DNA of 64,000 nucleotides from G963664585 sp963664585 (GCA_963664585.2 CAXXEO010000015.1:62001-126000); one strand, 5' to 3'; counted from the stretch's first letter, positions 1-8,522 are shown. The notes: generated by a model not told the origin, from the sequence alone. Made by a program: numbers and translations.

Positions 1-1
1 G

Positions 2-682
2 GTTTTAATCGGAATTCCTTTGGGAATTATTTCTGCTACAAAGCAGTATTCAATCTTCGACAATGTGGCCATGACATTTGCTCTTTTGGGTGTATCCATG
101 CCGACATTTTGGTTCGGTCTTATGCTAATCCTTTTGTTTTCAGTAAACCTGGGCTGGTTCCCGGCCTCGGGATTTTATGGACCTGCTTATTGGGTTCTTC
201 CCTCTTTGACGGTAGGTATCAGTTCATCGGGTACCATTACCCGTATGACCAGATCCAGTATGCTTGAGGTTGTCAGGCAGGATTATATCAGAACAGCCCG
301 AGCAAAGGGTCAGTCTGAAAATGTAATCATTTTTAAACACGCGCTTAAAAATGCTCTGATTCCCATTATAACGGTCATCGGCATTCAGTTCGGGGCAAGC
401 CTTGGTGGTGCGATTATATCAGAGCAGATCTTCTCAATCCCCGGGATCGGAAAGCTGATGGTTGACGCAATTAAAGCCAGAAACTTTCCTGTTGTTCAGG
501 GTGGCGTACTTAGCATCGCGTTGGTATTCAGCCTTGTGAATCTAATTGTTGATTTGCTGTATGCCTTTATCGATCCCAGAATCAAATCACAGTTTAGCGT
601 AAGCAAGAAGACAAAAAAAATTGCCGCTTGTGCTGTCCCTGGCGGAGATTCAACGATTTCTAAGCAAGGAGGTGTGAGTTAA
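2..682 (+). CDS. dppB: Peptide ABC transporter permease, DppB/OppB type (5' truncated by window)
   Basis: Inner-membrane permease of a peptide/nickel-family ABC importer. The reading frame is open from base 2, so the N-terminal part lies outside the window. The visible part has several hydrophobic segments and the EAA-type cytoplasmic loop (YIRTARAKGQSENVI...HALKNAL) that docks on the ATPase, and ends with the typical FIDPRIKSQF tail. The stop codon directly abuts the TTG start of the next permease. It closely resembles the second DppB at 10.7-11.7 kb, so the two operons are paralogous. The substrate cannot be read from the permease alone. Confidence 0.93.
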   Translation, partial: VLIGIPLGIISATKQYSIFDNVAMTFALLGVSMPTFWFGLMLILLFSVNLGWFPASGFYGPAYWVLPSLTVGISSSGTITRMTRSSMLEVVRQDYIRTARAKGQSENVIIFKHALKNALIPIITVIGIQFGASLGGAIISEQIFSIPGIGKLMVDAIKARNFPVVQGGVLSIALVFSLVNLIVDLLYAFIDPRIKSQFSVSKKTKKIAACAVPGGDSTISKQGGVS

Positions 683-1576
683 TTGGACACTCAAAATGTA
701 GCCGCTTCTGTTGAAACAAAAAAACCACACAAAAAAAAGAGCCAGTTTAAAGAGATATGGAAGAGATTTACAAGAAACAAAATGGCAGTTTTTGGACTCT
801 TGGTTTTATCACTGATGATCTTTGTCTCAGTCTTTGCTGATGTAATCGCACCATATGATTTCGATGCCCAAGATTTAACGGCGAAATTTCTTTCGCCGAG
901 TGCTGCTCATCTTATGGGTACAGATAACTTCGGCCGAGATATATTTAGCAGAATTTTATATGGTTCCAGAGTTTCGCTGCAGGTCGGTTTGATTTCGGTC
1001 GGAATCGGCGCCATAATCGGCGGAGCGATGGGAGCAGTGGCCGCTTTTTACGGCGGATATGCTGACACGATTATTATGCGTATCGTCGATATTATGATCG
1101 CGATGCCCGGTATATTGCTGGCGATTGCGATCTGTGCCGCACTGGGACCTGGAATGGTAAATACAATGATTGCGGTCGGAATCAGTTCTGTGCCCACATA
1201 TGCCCGAGTTGTCCGATCCTCGGTGCTGACAATCAAGCAACAGGAATTTATCGAGGCGGCAAGGGCAATTGGTGCCAATGACGGCCGTTTGATTCTTCGT
1301 CATATTATTCCCAACTCTCTCGCACCCATCATCGTTCAGGCCTCTTTGGGTGTTGCGAGAGCGATTCTGGCTGCTGCAAGCATGAGCTTTATCGGTCTGG
1401 GCATTCAGCCGCCTAACCCCGAATGGGGTGCCATGCTTTCTGCGGGGCGAGGCTATATCAGAAATTACCCTCATATGGTTTTCTACCCCGGCCTTGCCAT
1501 TATGATCACAATCTTTTCAATGAATCTTTTGGGTGACGGTCTTCGCGATGCGTTAGATCCTCGTCTGAAGAGATAG
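683..1576 (+). CDS. dppC: Peptide ABC transporter permease, DppC/OppC type
   Basis: Second membrane subunit of the peptide importer, 297 aa. It has an N-terminal cytoplasmic Lys-rich stretch, a first membrane helix near residues 32-55, the family motif MGTDNFGRDIFSRILYGSR, and the EAA loop (QEFIEAARAIGANDGRLILRHIIPN). The start is TTG at 683, preceded by AAGGAGG at 664-670. It directly follows dppB with no gap and precedes the two ATPase genes, so it is translated as part of one operon. Confidence 0.95.
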   Translation: MDTQNVAASVETKKPHKKKSQFKEIWKRFTRNKMAVFGLLVLSLMIFVSVFADVIAPYDFDAQDLTAKFLSPSAAHLMGTDNFGRDIFSRILYGSRVSLQVGLISVGIGAIIGGAMGAVAAFYGGYADTIIMRIVDIMIAMPGILLAIAICAALGPGMVNTMIAVGISSVPTYARVVRSSVLTIKQQEFIEAARAIGANDGRLILRHIIPNSLAPIIVQASLGVARAILAAASMSFIGLGIQPPNPEWGAMLSAGRGYIRNYPHMVFYPGLAIMITIFSMNLLGDGLRDALDPRLKR

Positions 1577-1591
1577 AATAGGGGTATGCCA

Positions 1592-2575
1592 ATGAAACTG
1601 CTTGAAGTAAAAAATACTACAATCCATTATATAACCGATGATGGGACAGTAAAGGCCGTAAACGGCATTAATTTGGATATTGCAAAAGGCGAGACATTGG
1701 GTTTGGTTGGTGAAACGGGTGCTGGGAAAACGACAACCGCATTGGGAATTTTAAGGTTGGTACCAGATCCGCCCGGCAAAATGCTCAGCGGTGAAATACT
1801 ATTTGAAGGCGAAAATCTTCTTGAAAAAACTGAATACGAAATGAGAAAGATCAGGGGAAACAAGATATCCATGATATTTCAGGACCCCATGACCGCTCTT
1901 AATCCGGTTCTCACAGTGGGCGACCAGATAGCAGAGGTGATTCATCTACACCAGAAGATAAGCCGTACCGAAGCCGTACAAAAGGCCTGTCATATGCTGG
2001 AACTGGTTGGCATCCCCCCCGAAAGAATTTCGGATTATCCGCATCAGTTTTCAGGTGGCATGAAACAACGTGTGGTCATAGCCATTGCTCTGGCCTGCAA
2101 TCCAACCCTGTTGATAGCCGACGAACCAACCACCGCTCTGGATGTCACCATTCAGGCACAGGTCATTGAGATGATGGACCATTTAAAGAAAGAGCTTGGC
2201 ACCTCTACCCTCTTGATCACCCATGATCTTGGCGTCGTGGCAGAGATGTGCGACCGCGTGGCAATTATGTATGCAGGTGAAATCGTGGAGAGTGGAACGC
2301 TGGAACACGTTTATAATCATACATCTCATCCGTACACCAAGGGACTTTTTGGTTCGATACCCAATCTGATTGACGATGTCGACCGTTTAAATCCTATCCA
2401 TGGTTTGATGCCCGATCCCACCAACCTGCCCAGCGGATGTACATTTCACCCGCGTTGTCCATATAAAATGGCAGCCTGTGAAATCACCAACCCCCCTGTG
2501 ATAGAGACAGAAGAAGGGCATAAGGTCAAGTGTCTGCTCTTTTCTGCGAAGGAAGAAGGTGCTTTGAATGGATAA
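1592..2575 (+). CDS. dppD: Peptide ABC transporter ATPase, DppD/OppD type
   Basis: ATP-hydrolysing subunit. Visible are Walker A (GETGAGKTT), the ABC signature (FSGGMKQR), Walker B (LLIADEPTTALD) and the H-loop (LLITHDLG). The C-terminal oligopeptide/dipeptide (oligo_HPY) extension carries the usual Cys cluster (CTFHPRCPYKMAACE...KVKC). Two in-frame ATGs, at 1586 and 1592, are possible starts; the second is chosen because it leaves more space after the AGGGG at about 1579. The gene overlaps the next ATPase by 8 bases, which suggests translational coupling. Confidence 0.93.
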   Translation: MKLLEVKNTTIHYITDDGTVKAVNGINLDIAKGETLGLVGETGAGKTTTALGILRLVPDPPGKMLSGEILFEGENLLEKTEYEMRKIRGNKISMIFQDPMTALNPVLTVGDQIAEVIHLHQKISRTEAVQKACHMLELVGIPPERISDYPHQFSGGMKQRVVIAIALACNPTLLIADEPTTALDVTIQAQVIEMMDHLKKELGTSTLLITHDLGVVAEMCDRVAIMYAGEIVESGTLEHVYNHTSHPYTKGLFGSIPNLIDDVDRLNPIHGLMPDPTNLPSGCTFHPRCPYKMAACEITNPPVIETEEGHKVKCLLFSAKEEGALNG

Positions 2576-3530
2576 GCTGCTGGAAGTAAAAAATCTAAAG
2601 AAGTATTTTAAAACACCACGTGGAATGCTCCACGCAGTGGACGGAGTCAGCTTTTCGATTGAAAAAGGGAAAACCCTCGGCGTGGTGGGAGAATCCGGCT
2701 GTGGAAAATCCACGCTTGGCAGAGTTGTGCTCAATCTTCTGGACGCTACAGACGGCGAAATATACTTCGAAGGCGAATGCGTTGGCGGAGCAAAGGGCAA
2801 AAAATTGGCAGAGCTGCGCCATAAGATGCAAATCATCTTTCAGGACCCTTTCTCATCATTGAATCCTCGTATGTCTGTCAGCGAGATTATTGGAGAACCA
2901 CTGAAGATATATAATATGTGCAAAACCAAGGATGAGTACTACGCCAGAATTGCCGAACTTATGGAGACGGTAGGTCTTGCCGAAAGGCTTGAAAACGCCT
3001 ACCCGCATGAGTTGGATGGTGGCCGCAGGCAAAGAGTAGGAATTGCAAGAGCACTGTCACTGGATCCAAAATTTATTGTCTGCGATGAGCCGGTCTCGGC
3101 TTTGGATGTTTCTATTCAGGCGCAAATACTCAACCTTATGCAGGACCTTCAAAAGCAACATGGTCTTACCTATATGTTTATTACACACAATCTTTCTGTG
3201 GTCAAGCATATTTCCAATGATATTCTTGTCATGTATCTTGGCAATGTTGTGGAAAAATGCGACGCAAAAGAATTGTTCCGTACTCACTATCATCCTTATA
3301 CGCAAGCCTTGCTGTCCGCGATACCCATTCCTGCCATTGGTATGCACAAAGAACGGATTCTTCTCAAGGGAGAAATTTCTTCGCCAATAAATCCAAAACC
3401 AGGATGTCGGTTTGCTGCCCGTTGCCCCTATGCAACCGATTTGTGCACAACCCAGCAGCCTGAGCTGATAGAGCTTTCGCCAAATCATTTTGTTGCGTGC
3501 CATCATGTGAAAGAAATAAACAGCCTGTGA
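2568..3530 (+). CDS. dppF: Peptide ABC transporter ATPase, DppF/OppF type
   Basis: Second ATPase of the importer, 320 aa, expected to pair with DppD at the inner face of the membrane. It has Walker A (GESGCGKST), the variant signature LDGGRRQR in place of LSGGQRQR, Walker B (FIVCDEPVSALD), and the C-terminal oligo_HPY domain with Cys residues (GCRFAARCPYATDLC). The same LDGGRRQR variant occurs in the second operon's DppF (14.0 kb), so it is a lineage trait and not damage. The start overlaps the end of dppD. Confidence 0.93.
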   Translation: MDKLLEVKNLKKYFKTPRGMLHAVDGVSFSIEKGKTLGVVGESGCGKSTLGRVVLNLLDATDGEIYFEGECVGGAKGKKLAELRHKMQIIFQDPFSSLNPRMSVSEIIGEPLKIYNMCKTKDEYYARIAELMETVGLAERLENAYPHELDGGRRQRVGIARALSLDPKFIVCDEPVSALDVSIQAQILNLMQDLQKQHGLTYMFITHNLSVVKHISNDILVMYLGNVVEKCDAKELFRTHYHPYTQALLSAIPIPAIGMHKERILLKGEISSPINPKPGCRFAARCPYATDLCTTQQPELIELSPNHFVACHHVKEINSL

Positions 3531-3547
3531 TTAAAGGAGTGGAACAC

Positions 3548-4279
3548 ATGAACAAAAAGCCTGTGATCATGATCTCTGCAGCCCATGATATCGATCCGGT
3601 GCGTCACTGTGAACAATATGTTCTCAACAAAACATATTCGCTTGCAGTGATTGCAGGTGGCGGCATTCCCGTTTTACCGGTAGACCCAGCATTGGCAGAT
3701 GAGTATGTGAAAATAGCCGACGGTCTGGTACTCACCGGTGGATGGCCGATCCACCCGGCAAACATCTCCTCTGGAGCCGTTACCAAAGAGGAGCAAGCCA
3801 AATACATGAAAGAGGTTCGTGACCCCTACGACCTGAAGCTATACTGGGCGTTCAGAGATGCAGGCAAGCCCATCATGGGCATTTGCCGGGGGCATCAGAT
3901 GATCAACATAGGACAGGGCGGGGATCTCATTTACGACCTTCCGGGCGTATTCGGCACCGAACATAGAGAGGGCATCTCCCATATGATTAAGACAGAGCCT
4001 GGCTCTATTGTCGCACGACTTTATGGCGAAGAGTTTTTGATCAACAGCCACCACAGCTATTATGTAAACAAGTTAGGTGAAGGCATCAAAATCACTGCCT
4101 GGTCACCAGAGGGTGTTCCCGAGGCGCTCGAGCATGAAACACTTCCTATTTTCGGACTGCAATGGCATCCCGAAAGAATGAGGGGGGAAATGGCAAATCC
4201 TCCAAAAGGCCCAGATATGACAAAGCTGTTCCAGTATTTTGCCAATCTGTGCTGCCAATCTGAAACTGAAAAAGCGTAA
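3548..4279 (+). CDS. Gamma-glutamyl-gamma-aminobutyrate hydrolase-like C26 peptidase (PuuD family)
   Basis: Class I glutamine-amidotransferase fold, 243 aa from the ATG at 3548 (ribosome site AAAGGAG about 8 bases upstream). The nucleophile elbow MGICRGHQ places Cys at residue 113, and LQWHPE gives His207 and Glu209, so the Cys-His-Glu triad is complete. Members of this family cut gamma-glutamyl amide bonds. It lies just after dppF and is followed within 12 bases by a paralogue, so it probably processes whatever the importer brings in. The substrate is inferred as a gamma-glutamyl compound only. Confidence 0.88.
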   Translation: MNKKPVIMISAAHDIDPVRHCEQYVLNKTYSLAVIAGGGIPVLPVDPALADEYVKIADGLVLTGGWPIHPANISSGAVTKEEQAKYMKEVRDPYDLKLYWAFRDAGKPIMGICRGHQMINIGQGGDLIYDLPGVFGTEHREGISHMIKTEPGSIVARLYGEEFLINSHHSYYVNKLGEGIKITAWSPEGVPEALEHETLPIFGLQWHPERMRGEMANPPKGPDMTKLFQYFANLCCQSETEKA

Positions 4280-4290
4280 AGGAGTTGCCG

Positions 4291-5019
4291 ATGATGAATA
4301 AAAAACCTGTCATTGTAGTGACCAGCGAACATGGTTTTTCAGCGGCCAATATGGGTTCTGTTCCCCTTTATATTCTTGACAAAGCCTATTCTCATGCGAT
4401 CACCGCCGCTGGTGGTATCCCGATTACGCCTTTGGGTCCCTGTATGGAAGACAGATATTGTGAAATGGCTGATGGCCTTCTCCTCACAGGTGGTTCAAAT
4501 ATCCATTCGGGGCGCTATAATACTCCGTTCATCGATCAAGATGCATCGTATGGTATCAGCTATCATCGTGACAATATAGAGTTTGACCTCTTCAAAGCAT
4601 TTTTTGAAGCCGGAAAACCTATAATGGGAATCTGCCGTGGAAATCAACTGATTAACGTTGCCCTTGGCGGTACACTTGTTCAAGATTTAATGAAGGTCAA
4701 AGGCACCGAGCATTCCGATGGGAGCTCTCAGCAGATCAATGCAGAGCCTGATTCGATCCTTGAAAAGCTTTATGGCAAGGAATTTCAAGCAAATACCTTC
4801 CATCGCCAGGCAATTGATAAACTGGGTGCGGGTCTCAAAATTACCGCCTATGCGCAAGACGGTATTCCCGAGGCGTTGGAGCATGAAACCAAACCCGTCT
4901 TTTCCGTTCAGTTCAGACCTGAGCTGATGTGCAAAGAGGCCGGGACGAATTTTGATGGGCCGGATATGATCAGCCTTTTTGAGTACTTTGTTAATCTTTG
5001 CCGCGATGAGGCAAAATAA
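4291..5019 (+). CDS. C26 peptidase paralogue lacking the catalytic histidine
   Basis: Tandem paralogue of the preceding hydrolase, 242 aa, start ATG 4291 behind AAAGGAG at 4278-4284. The nucleophile elbow is kept (GICRGNQ, Cys115), but the segment aligned with LQWHPE reads VQFRPE, so the catalytic His is Arg209 (codon AGA). The frame is intact and the rest of the fold is well kept. It may be inactive, may have changed chemistry, or may be a partner of the first enzyme. It is the last gene of the operon before a strong terminator at 5053-5090. Confidence 0.85.
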   Translation: MMNKKPVIVVTSEHGFSAANMGSVPLYILDKAYSHAITAAGGIPITPLGPCMEDRYCEMADGLLLTGGSNIHSGRYNTPFIDQDASYGISYHRDNIEFDLFKAFFEAGKPIMGICRGNQLINVALGGTLVQDLMKVKGTEHSDGSSQQINAEPDSILEKLYGKEFQANTFHRQAIDKLGAGLKITAYAQDGIPEALEHETKPVFSVQFRPELMCKEAGTNFDGPDMISLFEYFVNLCRDEAK

Positions 5020-5052
5020 AGACACGATCAGAAAACGAAATATTAATAACAT

Positions 5053-5090
5053 AAAACAATCCTCTGCCGTGATGGCAGAGGATTGTTTTT
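5053..5090 (+). terminator. Rho-independent terminator of the first dpp operon
   Basis: A 15-bp stem (AACAATCCTCTGCC pairing with GGCAGAGGATTGTT) around the loop GTGAT is followed by a T run. It lies 34 bases after the second C26 gene. Its last T is also the first base of repeat A1. Confidence 0.9.
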
Positions 5091-5100
5091 ATAGTTGATT
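5090..5100 (-). repeat. Repeat A1, outer end (split by the IS30 element)
   Basis: The 11 bases TATAGTTGATT match the outer end of family-A elements (compare 7267 and 32948). The rest of this copy resumes at 6158, on the far side of the IS30 element. Confidence 0.8.
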
Positions 5101-6153
5101 GCTACATTGTAAAATGAAATGCGACAGAAAAAAGATAGCCCAAGGCAGCCAAAACGTGTAGAATAGAGTTTGCAACAACAACATTCACACAAGGAGGCAG
5201 CCATGAGCCACCACCATTTTACAACATTCGAACGAGGAAAGATAGAGGAACTCCGTCAAATCGGATATACGACCCGGAAAATCGCATCACGTCTGGGATG
5301 TCACCACAGCAGTATTGCTAGAGAATTGAAACGTTTTTACGGTGCCCGAGCGTATAACGCAGAAGAAGCACAACTGGATTACCAGAAGAAACGGCACAAC
5401 AGCAAACCTCAAGGGAAATGGAACGAGGAGTTGTGCGCAGCTGTGGCAGAAAAGCTGAAAGAGACCTGGTCGCCAGAACAAATATCACATACCGTTACTT
5501 CAAGCCAACTGAGCTTTAAAACAATATACAACTGGCTTTATGCCGGACGACTGAACGGACTCACCGCAGATGTGCTGCGCCGTAATGGAAAAAAGAGAAG
5601 CTGTAAAAATCTTGCGCATTATGCTCGTGGTACTTCTATCCACAAGAGACCCAAAGAGGTATATACCAGAGAAACATTTGGGCATTGGGAACTTGATACG
5701 GTGGTTTTCTCTAGGGGTTCCAGCGGTTGCTTGGCCACCTTTGTGGAACGAAAAACAAGGTTCTATACAGCCGTTCCCATTCCTGATCGAACGGCAGCTT
5801 CCATGGAAGCTGCAATCAAGCACCTGCACACTTTATTGCCACAAGGCACATTCAAAACAGCAACAACAGATCGTGGCGGTGAATTTGCCTGTTATGATGT
5901 AATCCAGAAAGATCTAGGCTTAACTCTTTATTTCGCTGATCCATATTGTCCGCATCAGAGAGGAAGCAATGAGTACGGTAACGGTTTGCTCAGAGAGTTC
6001 TTTCCGAAAGGTACTGTTCTGTCCACTGTTTCTCATCAAAACCTGTCTTCTTCTCTTCTGCTTATAAACAATAGACCCCGAAAATGTCTTAATTGGAATA
6101 CACCTTCCCAGCTCTTTCTACTCGAACTGTCGCATTTGGCTTGACAATGTAGC
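5101..6153 (+). mobile_element. IS30-family insertion sequence, complete, 1053 bp
   Basis: The element is bounded by 27-bp inverted repeats at 5101-5127 and 6127-6153. They share GCTACATTGT at the outer end and AAATGCGACAG at the inner end, with four mismatches between. It is flanked by a 4-bp direct repeat GATT (5097-5100 and 6154-6157), consistent with a target duplication. It carries one intact DDE transposase gene and sits inside a family-A repeat. Confidence 0.9.
5203..6144 (+). CDS. IS30-family transposase
   Basis: DDE transposase, 313 aa. The ATG at 5203 follows AAGGAGG at 5191. The N-terminal helix-turn-helix (FERGKIEELRQIGYTTRKIA) is followed by the catalytic core: HWELDT (first Asp), TTDRGGEFA (second Asp) and the Glu segment HQRGSNEYGNGLLREFFPKG. 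The length is normal for IS30 (about 310-380 aa) and there is no frameshift, so the element may still be mobile. The stop codon lies inside the right inverted repeat. Confidence 0.95.
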   Translation: MSHHHFTTFERGKIEELRQIGYTTRKIASRLGCHHSSIARELKRFYGARAYNAEEAQLDYQKKRHNSKPQGKWNEELCAAVAEKLKETWSPEQISHTVTSSQLSFKTIYNWLYAGRLNGLTADVLRRNGKKRSCKNLAHYARGTSIHKRPKEVYTRETFGHWELDTVVFSRGSSGCLATFVERKTRFYTAVPIPDRTAASMEAAIKHLHTLLPQGTFKTATTDRGGEFACYDVIQKDLGLTLYFADPYCPHQRGSNEYGNGLLREFFPKGTVLSTVSHQNLSSSLLLINNRPRKCLNWNTPSQLFLLELSHLA

Positions 6154-6252
6154 GATTCACTTGAAAACAAGCTTGTATTTTCTTCCCTCGCCTTCGGCGG
6201 GGGAAGAAAATGACGTTTTATATATAGCCAGTTTTTAAGTGAATTGGCTATA
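6154..6252 (-). repeat. Repeat A1, main part
   Basis: Remainder of the family-A copy interrupted by the IS30 element; 6154-6157 is the duplicated GATT. It shows the CTTG-AAAA-CAAG stem, the GC-rich hairpin with loop TTC, the TATATAGCCA arm and the TTGGCTATA end. Orientation is reversed relative to most copies. Confidence 0.88.
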
Positions 6253-6270
6253 TGTTCTGAATCAATTATT

Positions 6271-7209
6271 CTATTTTGACTTTTTAGCAACATAAGAAGT
6301 TAACATAGGAACACATATTGCCGTAACCACAACTGCCGCTGCAATTTGTGCCGTAGCCACGGCAACATACGGTTGCATCGTCTTGTCCAGTAAAGCGACT
6401 GCTGCCGGGGTTGCGACTGCATTTCCAGCAGCACTCGAAACTGCGGCGGCCGCATAGCCTGGTCTTCTATTAATCGATTTATCTACTAATATGAGTGGAA
6501 TACCCCCTATTGCCATGACTAAAATGCCTAGGAGAACACCACTATAACCGGCTTTCATCACATTTGTAAAGTTTATGCCGGCACCTAAAGCAAATGCAAA
6601 GCAAGGGATCATAATATCAATTCCAGGCTTAAAGAGTATTCTTATATCGTCATCCAGATTTCCTAGAATGATTCCAACTATCAATGGACCTATAGCGCCC
6701 AATAAACTTATGACAGGAATATCAGCCATACCTGATGCTCCTAGCGCGAGCAAAGTTAAAAAAGGACCGTCTTTAATGTTAAGTACGCTTAAGGCGCCAA
6801 TATCTATAGGATCACCATACTCCGAAACCAGGGCGGCATATAAACCGCCATTACCGCTTGTCATAGCGCTGACTAGGGCTAGCACAGAAATCCCGAAAAT
6901 CCCTTCCATCCCAAATCGTTTAGCAACCAGCAGTGCAAACCCAGCCCCGATTAAAAACTTAGCAATTACTAATACGGCTCCCCTTTTCAATGCTTCAGGA
7001 GCCTCCTTAAATTTTAACTGGCTTCCGACAAACATTAAAAATACGCCTACTAAAGCAGCTGAGCCTTTGCTTGAAAATACTGCTGTTGTAAAGGATCCTA
7101 TTTCAAGAAGTGCAGGGCAAAAGGTATTGAATGCAGCACCTATTAACAAAGGAACAACCATCAATCCCCCAGGTATTTTCTTTACCCGCGATAAAATTTT
7201 CAAATTCAT
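6271..7209 (-). CDS. kdgT: 2-keto-3-deoxygluconate permease (KdgT family)
   Basis: Integral membrane symporter of the KDGT family, 312 aa, the usual length. It imports the pectin breakdown product 2-keto-3-deoxygluconate with a cation. The N-terminus (KILSRVKKIPGGLMVVPLLIGAAFNTFCP) and the Gly/Ala-rich helices with AAAAVSSAAGNAVATPAAVAL near residue 255 are characteristic. The ATG is preceded by GAAAGGA. No KDG kinase or aldolase lies beside it; the gene stands alone between two repeat-A copies in the same orientation, which is unusual for a sugar-acid transporter. Confidence 0.9.
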   Translation of the reverse strand: MNLKILSRVKKIPGGLMVVPLLIGAAFNTFCPALLEIGSFTTAVFSSKGSAALVGVFLMFVGSQLKFKEAPEALKRGAVLVIAKFLIGAGFALLVAKRFGMEGIFGISVLALVSAMTSGNGGLYAALVSEYGDPIDIGALSVLNIKDGPFLTLLALGASGMADIPVISLLGAIGPLIVGIILGNLDDDIRILFKPGIDIMIPCFAFALGAGINFTNVMKAGYSGVLLGILVMAIGGIPLILVDKSINRRPGYAAAAVSSAAGNAVATPAAVALLDKTMQPYVAVATAQIAAAVVVTAICVPMLTSYVAKKSK

Positions 7210-7266
7210 TGTTTCCTTTCTCAGCCCCTTTTTGTTAGTTTATCATCTTTTCGCTCACATTGAAAC

Positions 7267-7372
7267 TATAGTTGATTAACTTGAAAACAAGCTTATGATT
7301 TCTTCCCCCGCCTTCGGCGGGGGAAGAAAATGGAGTTTTATATATAGCCAGTTTTTAAGTTAATTGGCTATA
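7267..7372 (-). repeat. Repeat A2 (family A, 106 bp)
   Basis: Full family-A element in reverse orientation, from TATAGTTGATTAACTT to AATTGGCTATA, with the central CCCCCGCC-TTC-GGCGGGGG hairpin. It lies between the divergent kdgT and LUD genes and touches repeat B1 on its right. Confidence 0.92.
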
Positions 7373-7478
7373 GTACAATGCAACATCATAAACTTGTAGT
7401 TTTTCGCGCCTTCGGCGGGGGAAACTACAAGAACATTTAACCCATTGCCATAAAAGATTTTGATTTTACAAGCCACTA
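7371..7478 (+). repeat. Repeat B1 (family B, 108 bp)
   Basis: Begins TAGTACAATGCAACATC and ends GATTTTACAAGCCACTA, imperfect inverted ends. The inner hairpin has arms CTTGTAGTTT / AAACTACAAG around CGCC-TTC-GGCG. It is the same length and has the same end sequences as B4 at 48.4 kb, in the opposite orientation. It overlaps the end of A2 by two bases (TA). Confidence 0.88.
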
Positions 7479-7674
7479 GAATTATGATTGGAGCCAGATC
7501 AAGAAAATCATTTATATCAGGATATCGATACCTATTTTGGACGAGTGAAATCATTTCTCAATATGCTTTGTGTTAGAATTACTAAGCATTTCTATAAATT
7601 TATATCTATACTTTATGGTCGCATGAATAAAAAAACGTTATAATAAAAATAAGAATAAAGAGGAGGTACATAAA

Positions 7675-8286
7675 GTGTCTATTGATGTTTCATTGTTTTT
7701 AGAAAACCTAGAAAAAAAGGGTTTTAAAACAAAGCACGTAAAAACCGCCAAAGATGCATGTAGTTTTCTTCTTTCTGAGATCGGCATCAATTCTTCAGTC
7801 GGAATCGGAGGATCAATGACGATTGAAGAACTTGGCATTGCGGATGCTCTTGCCGAACGGGGTAATCCTGTTTTTTGGCACTGGAAAGTTCCTTCGGAAA
7901 AAGCAAAGGAAACCAGAGAAAAAGCAAATTCATCCGATGTCTATCTCTGTTCCACGAACGCAGTTTCCATGGGCGGAACCTTTTACAATATTGACGGAAC
8001 CGGAAACCGAGTTGCAGCCATTTCTTATGGAGGACAGCCTCTTTTTATCGTGATGAGCACAAGCAAAATTGCCCAAACGGAAAATGATGCAATGAAAAGG
8101 GTGAAGGATATAGCCTGTACACTCAATGCAAGGCGACTAAAACTCAATACACCCTGTGCAATAACAGGAAAATGTATTGATTGCTCTTCACCACAGCGTT
8201 TTTGCAATGTTACCTGCATTCTTGAAAGGCCAACTGGGAACCGAGAAGTACATATTGTGGTTGTAGATGAGAAACTTGGGTATTAG
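7675..8286 (+). CDS. LUD-domain protein (LutC/YkgG-like)
   Basis: Stand-alone LUD domain protein, 203 aa. GTG start at 7675 behind AGGAGG at 7661-7666, with a possible -10 TATAAT at 7639-7644. The family motifs GIGGSMTIEELGI (near residue 42), STNAVSMGGTFYNIDGTGNR and the late Cys cluster (CAITGKCIDCSS...CNVTC) are visible. LUD proteins include LutC of the lactate-oxidation complex, but many clostridial single-gene copies have no known role. No lutA or lutB is nearby. The gene is bracketed by A2 and A3 in inverted orientation. Confidence 0.85.
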   Translation: MSIDVSLFLENLEKKGFKTKHVKTAKDACSFLLSEIGINSSVGIGGSMTIEELGIADALAERGNPVFWHWKVPSEKAKETREKANSSDVYLCSTNAVSMGGTFYNIDGTGNRVAAISYGGQPLFIVMSTSKIAQTENDAMKRVKDIACTLNARRLKLNTPCAITGKCIDCSSPQRFCNVTCILERPTGNREVHIVVVDEKLGY

Positions 8287-8308
8287 CCCGCATAACACGT
8301 ATTCTTTA

Positions 8309-8339
8309 AAAACCCGTCATCAAGTATGGCGGGTTTTTT
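8309..8339 (+). terminator. Terminator after the LUD gene
   Basis: AACCCGTCAT pairs with ATGGCGGGTT around a short loop and is followed by TTTTTT, 23 bases after the LUD stop codon. Confidence 0.85.
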
Positions 8340-8370
8340 GTATCCTGCCATCCGACTTTCATTGCATATA

Positions 8371-8476
8371 TATAGCCAATTAACTTAAAAACTGGCTATA
8401 TATAAAACGTCATTTTCTTCCCCCGCCTTCGGCGGGGGAAGAAATCACAAGCTTGTTTTCAAGTTAATCAACTATA
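8371..8476 (+). repeat. Repeat A3 (family A, 106 bp)
   Basis: Full forward copy: TATAGCCAATTAACTT at the left, AAGTTAATCAACTATA at the right, central GC hairpin with loop TTC. It is inverted relative to A2 on the other side of the LUD gene. Confidence 0.93.
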
Positions 8477-8522
8477 CTCTGCGCCCTGCTCTCACTATTC
8501 TAGAATCTCCTCACTATAGTGC

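Noticed and set aside
956..1474. 172-aa minus-strand frame within dppC, and similar antisense frames
   Set aside because: These mirror strong plus-strand genes, have low-complexity or biased composition and lack ribosome sites.
5101..7478. Family B as a derivative of the IS30 element
   Set aside because: IS30 left end and one B end share TTGTAAAAT, but the outer bases and the other end do not agree. A nine-base match alone is too weak.
6154..8476. Integron gene cassettes with attC sites
   Set aside because: Family-A ends do not match the RYYYAAC/GTTRRRY core sites, orientations are mixed, and no integron integrase is visible.
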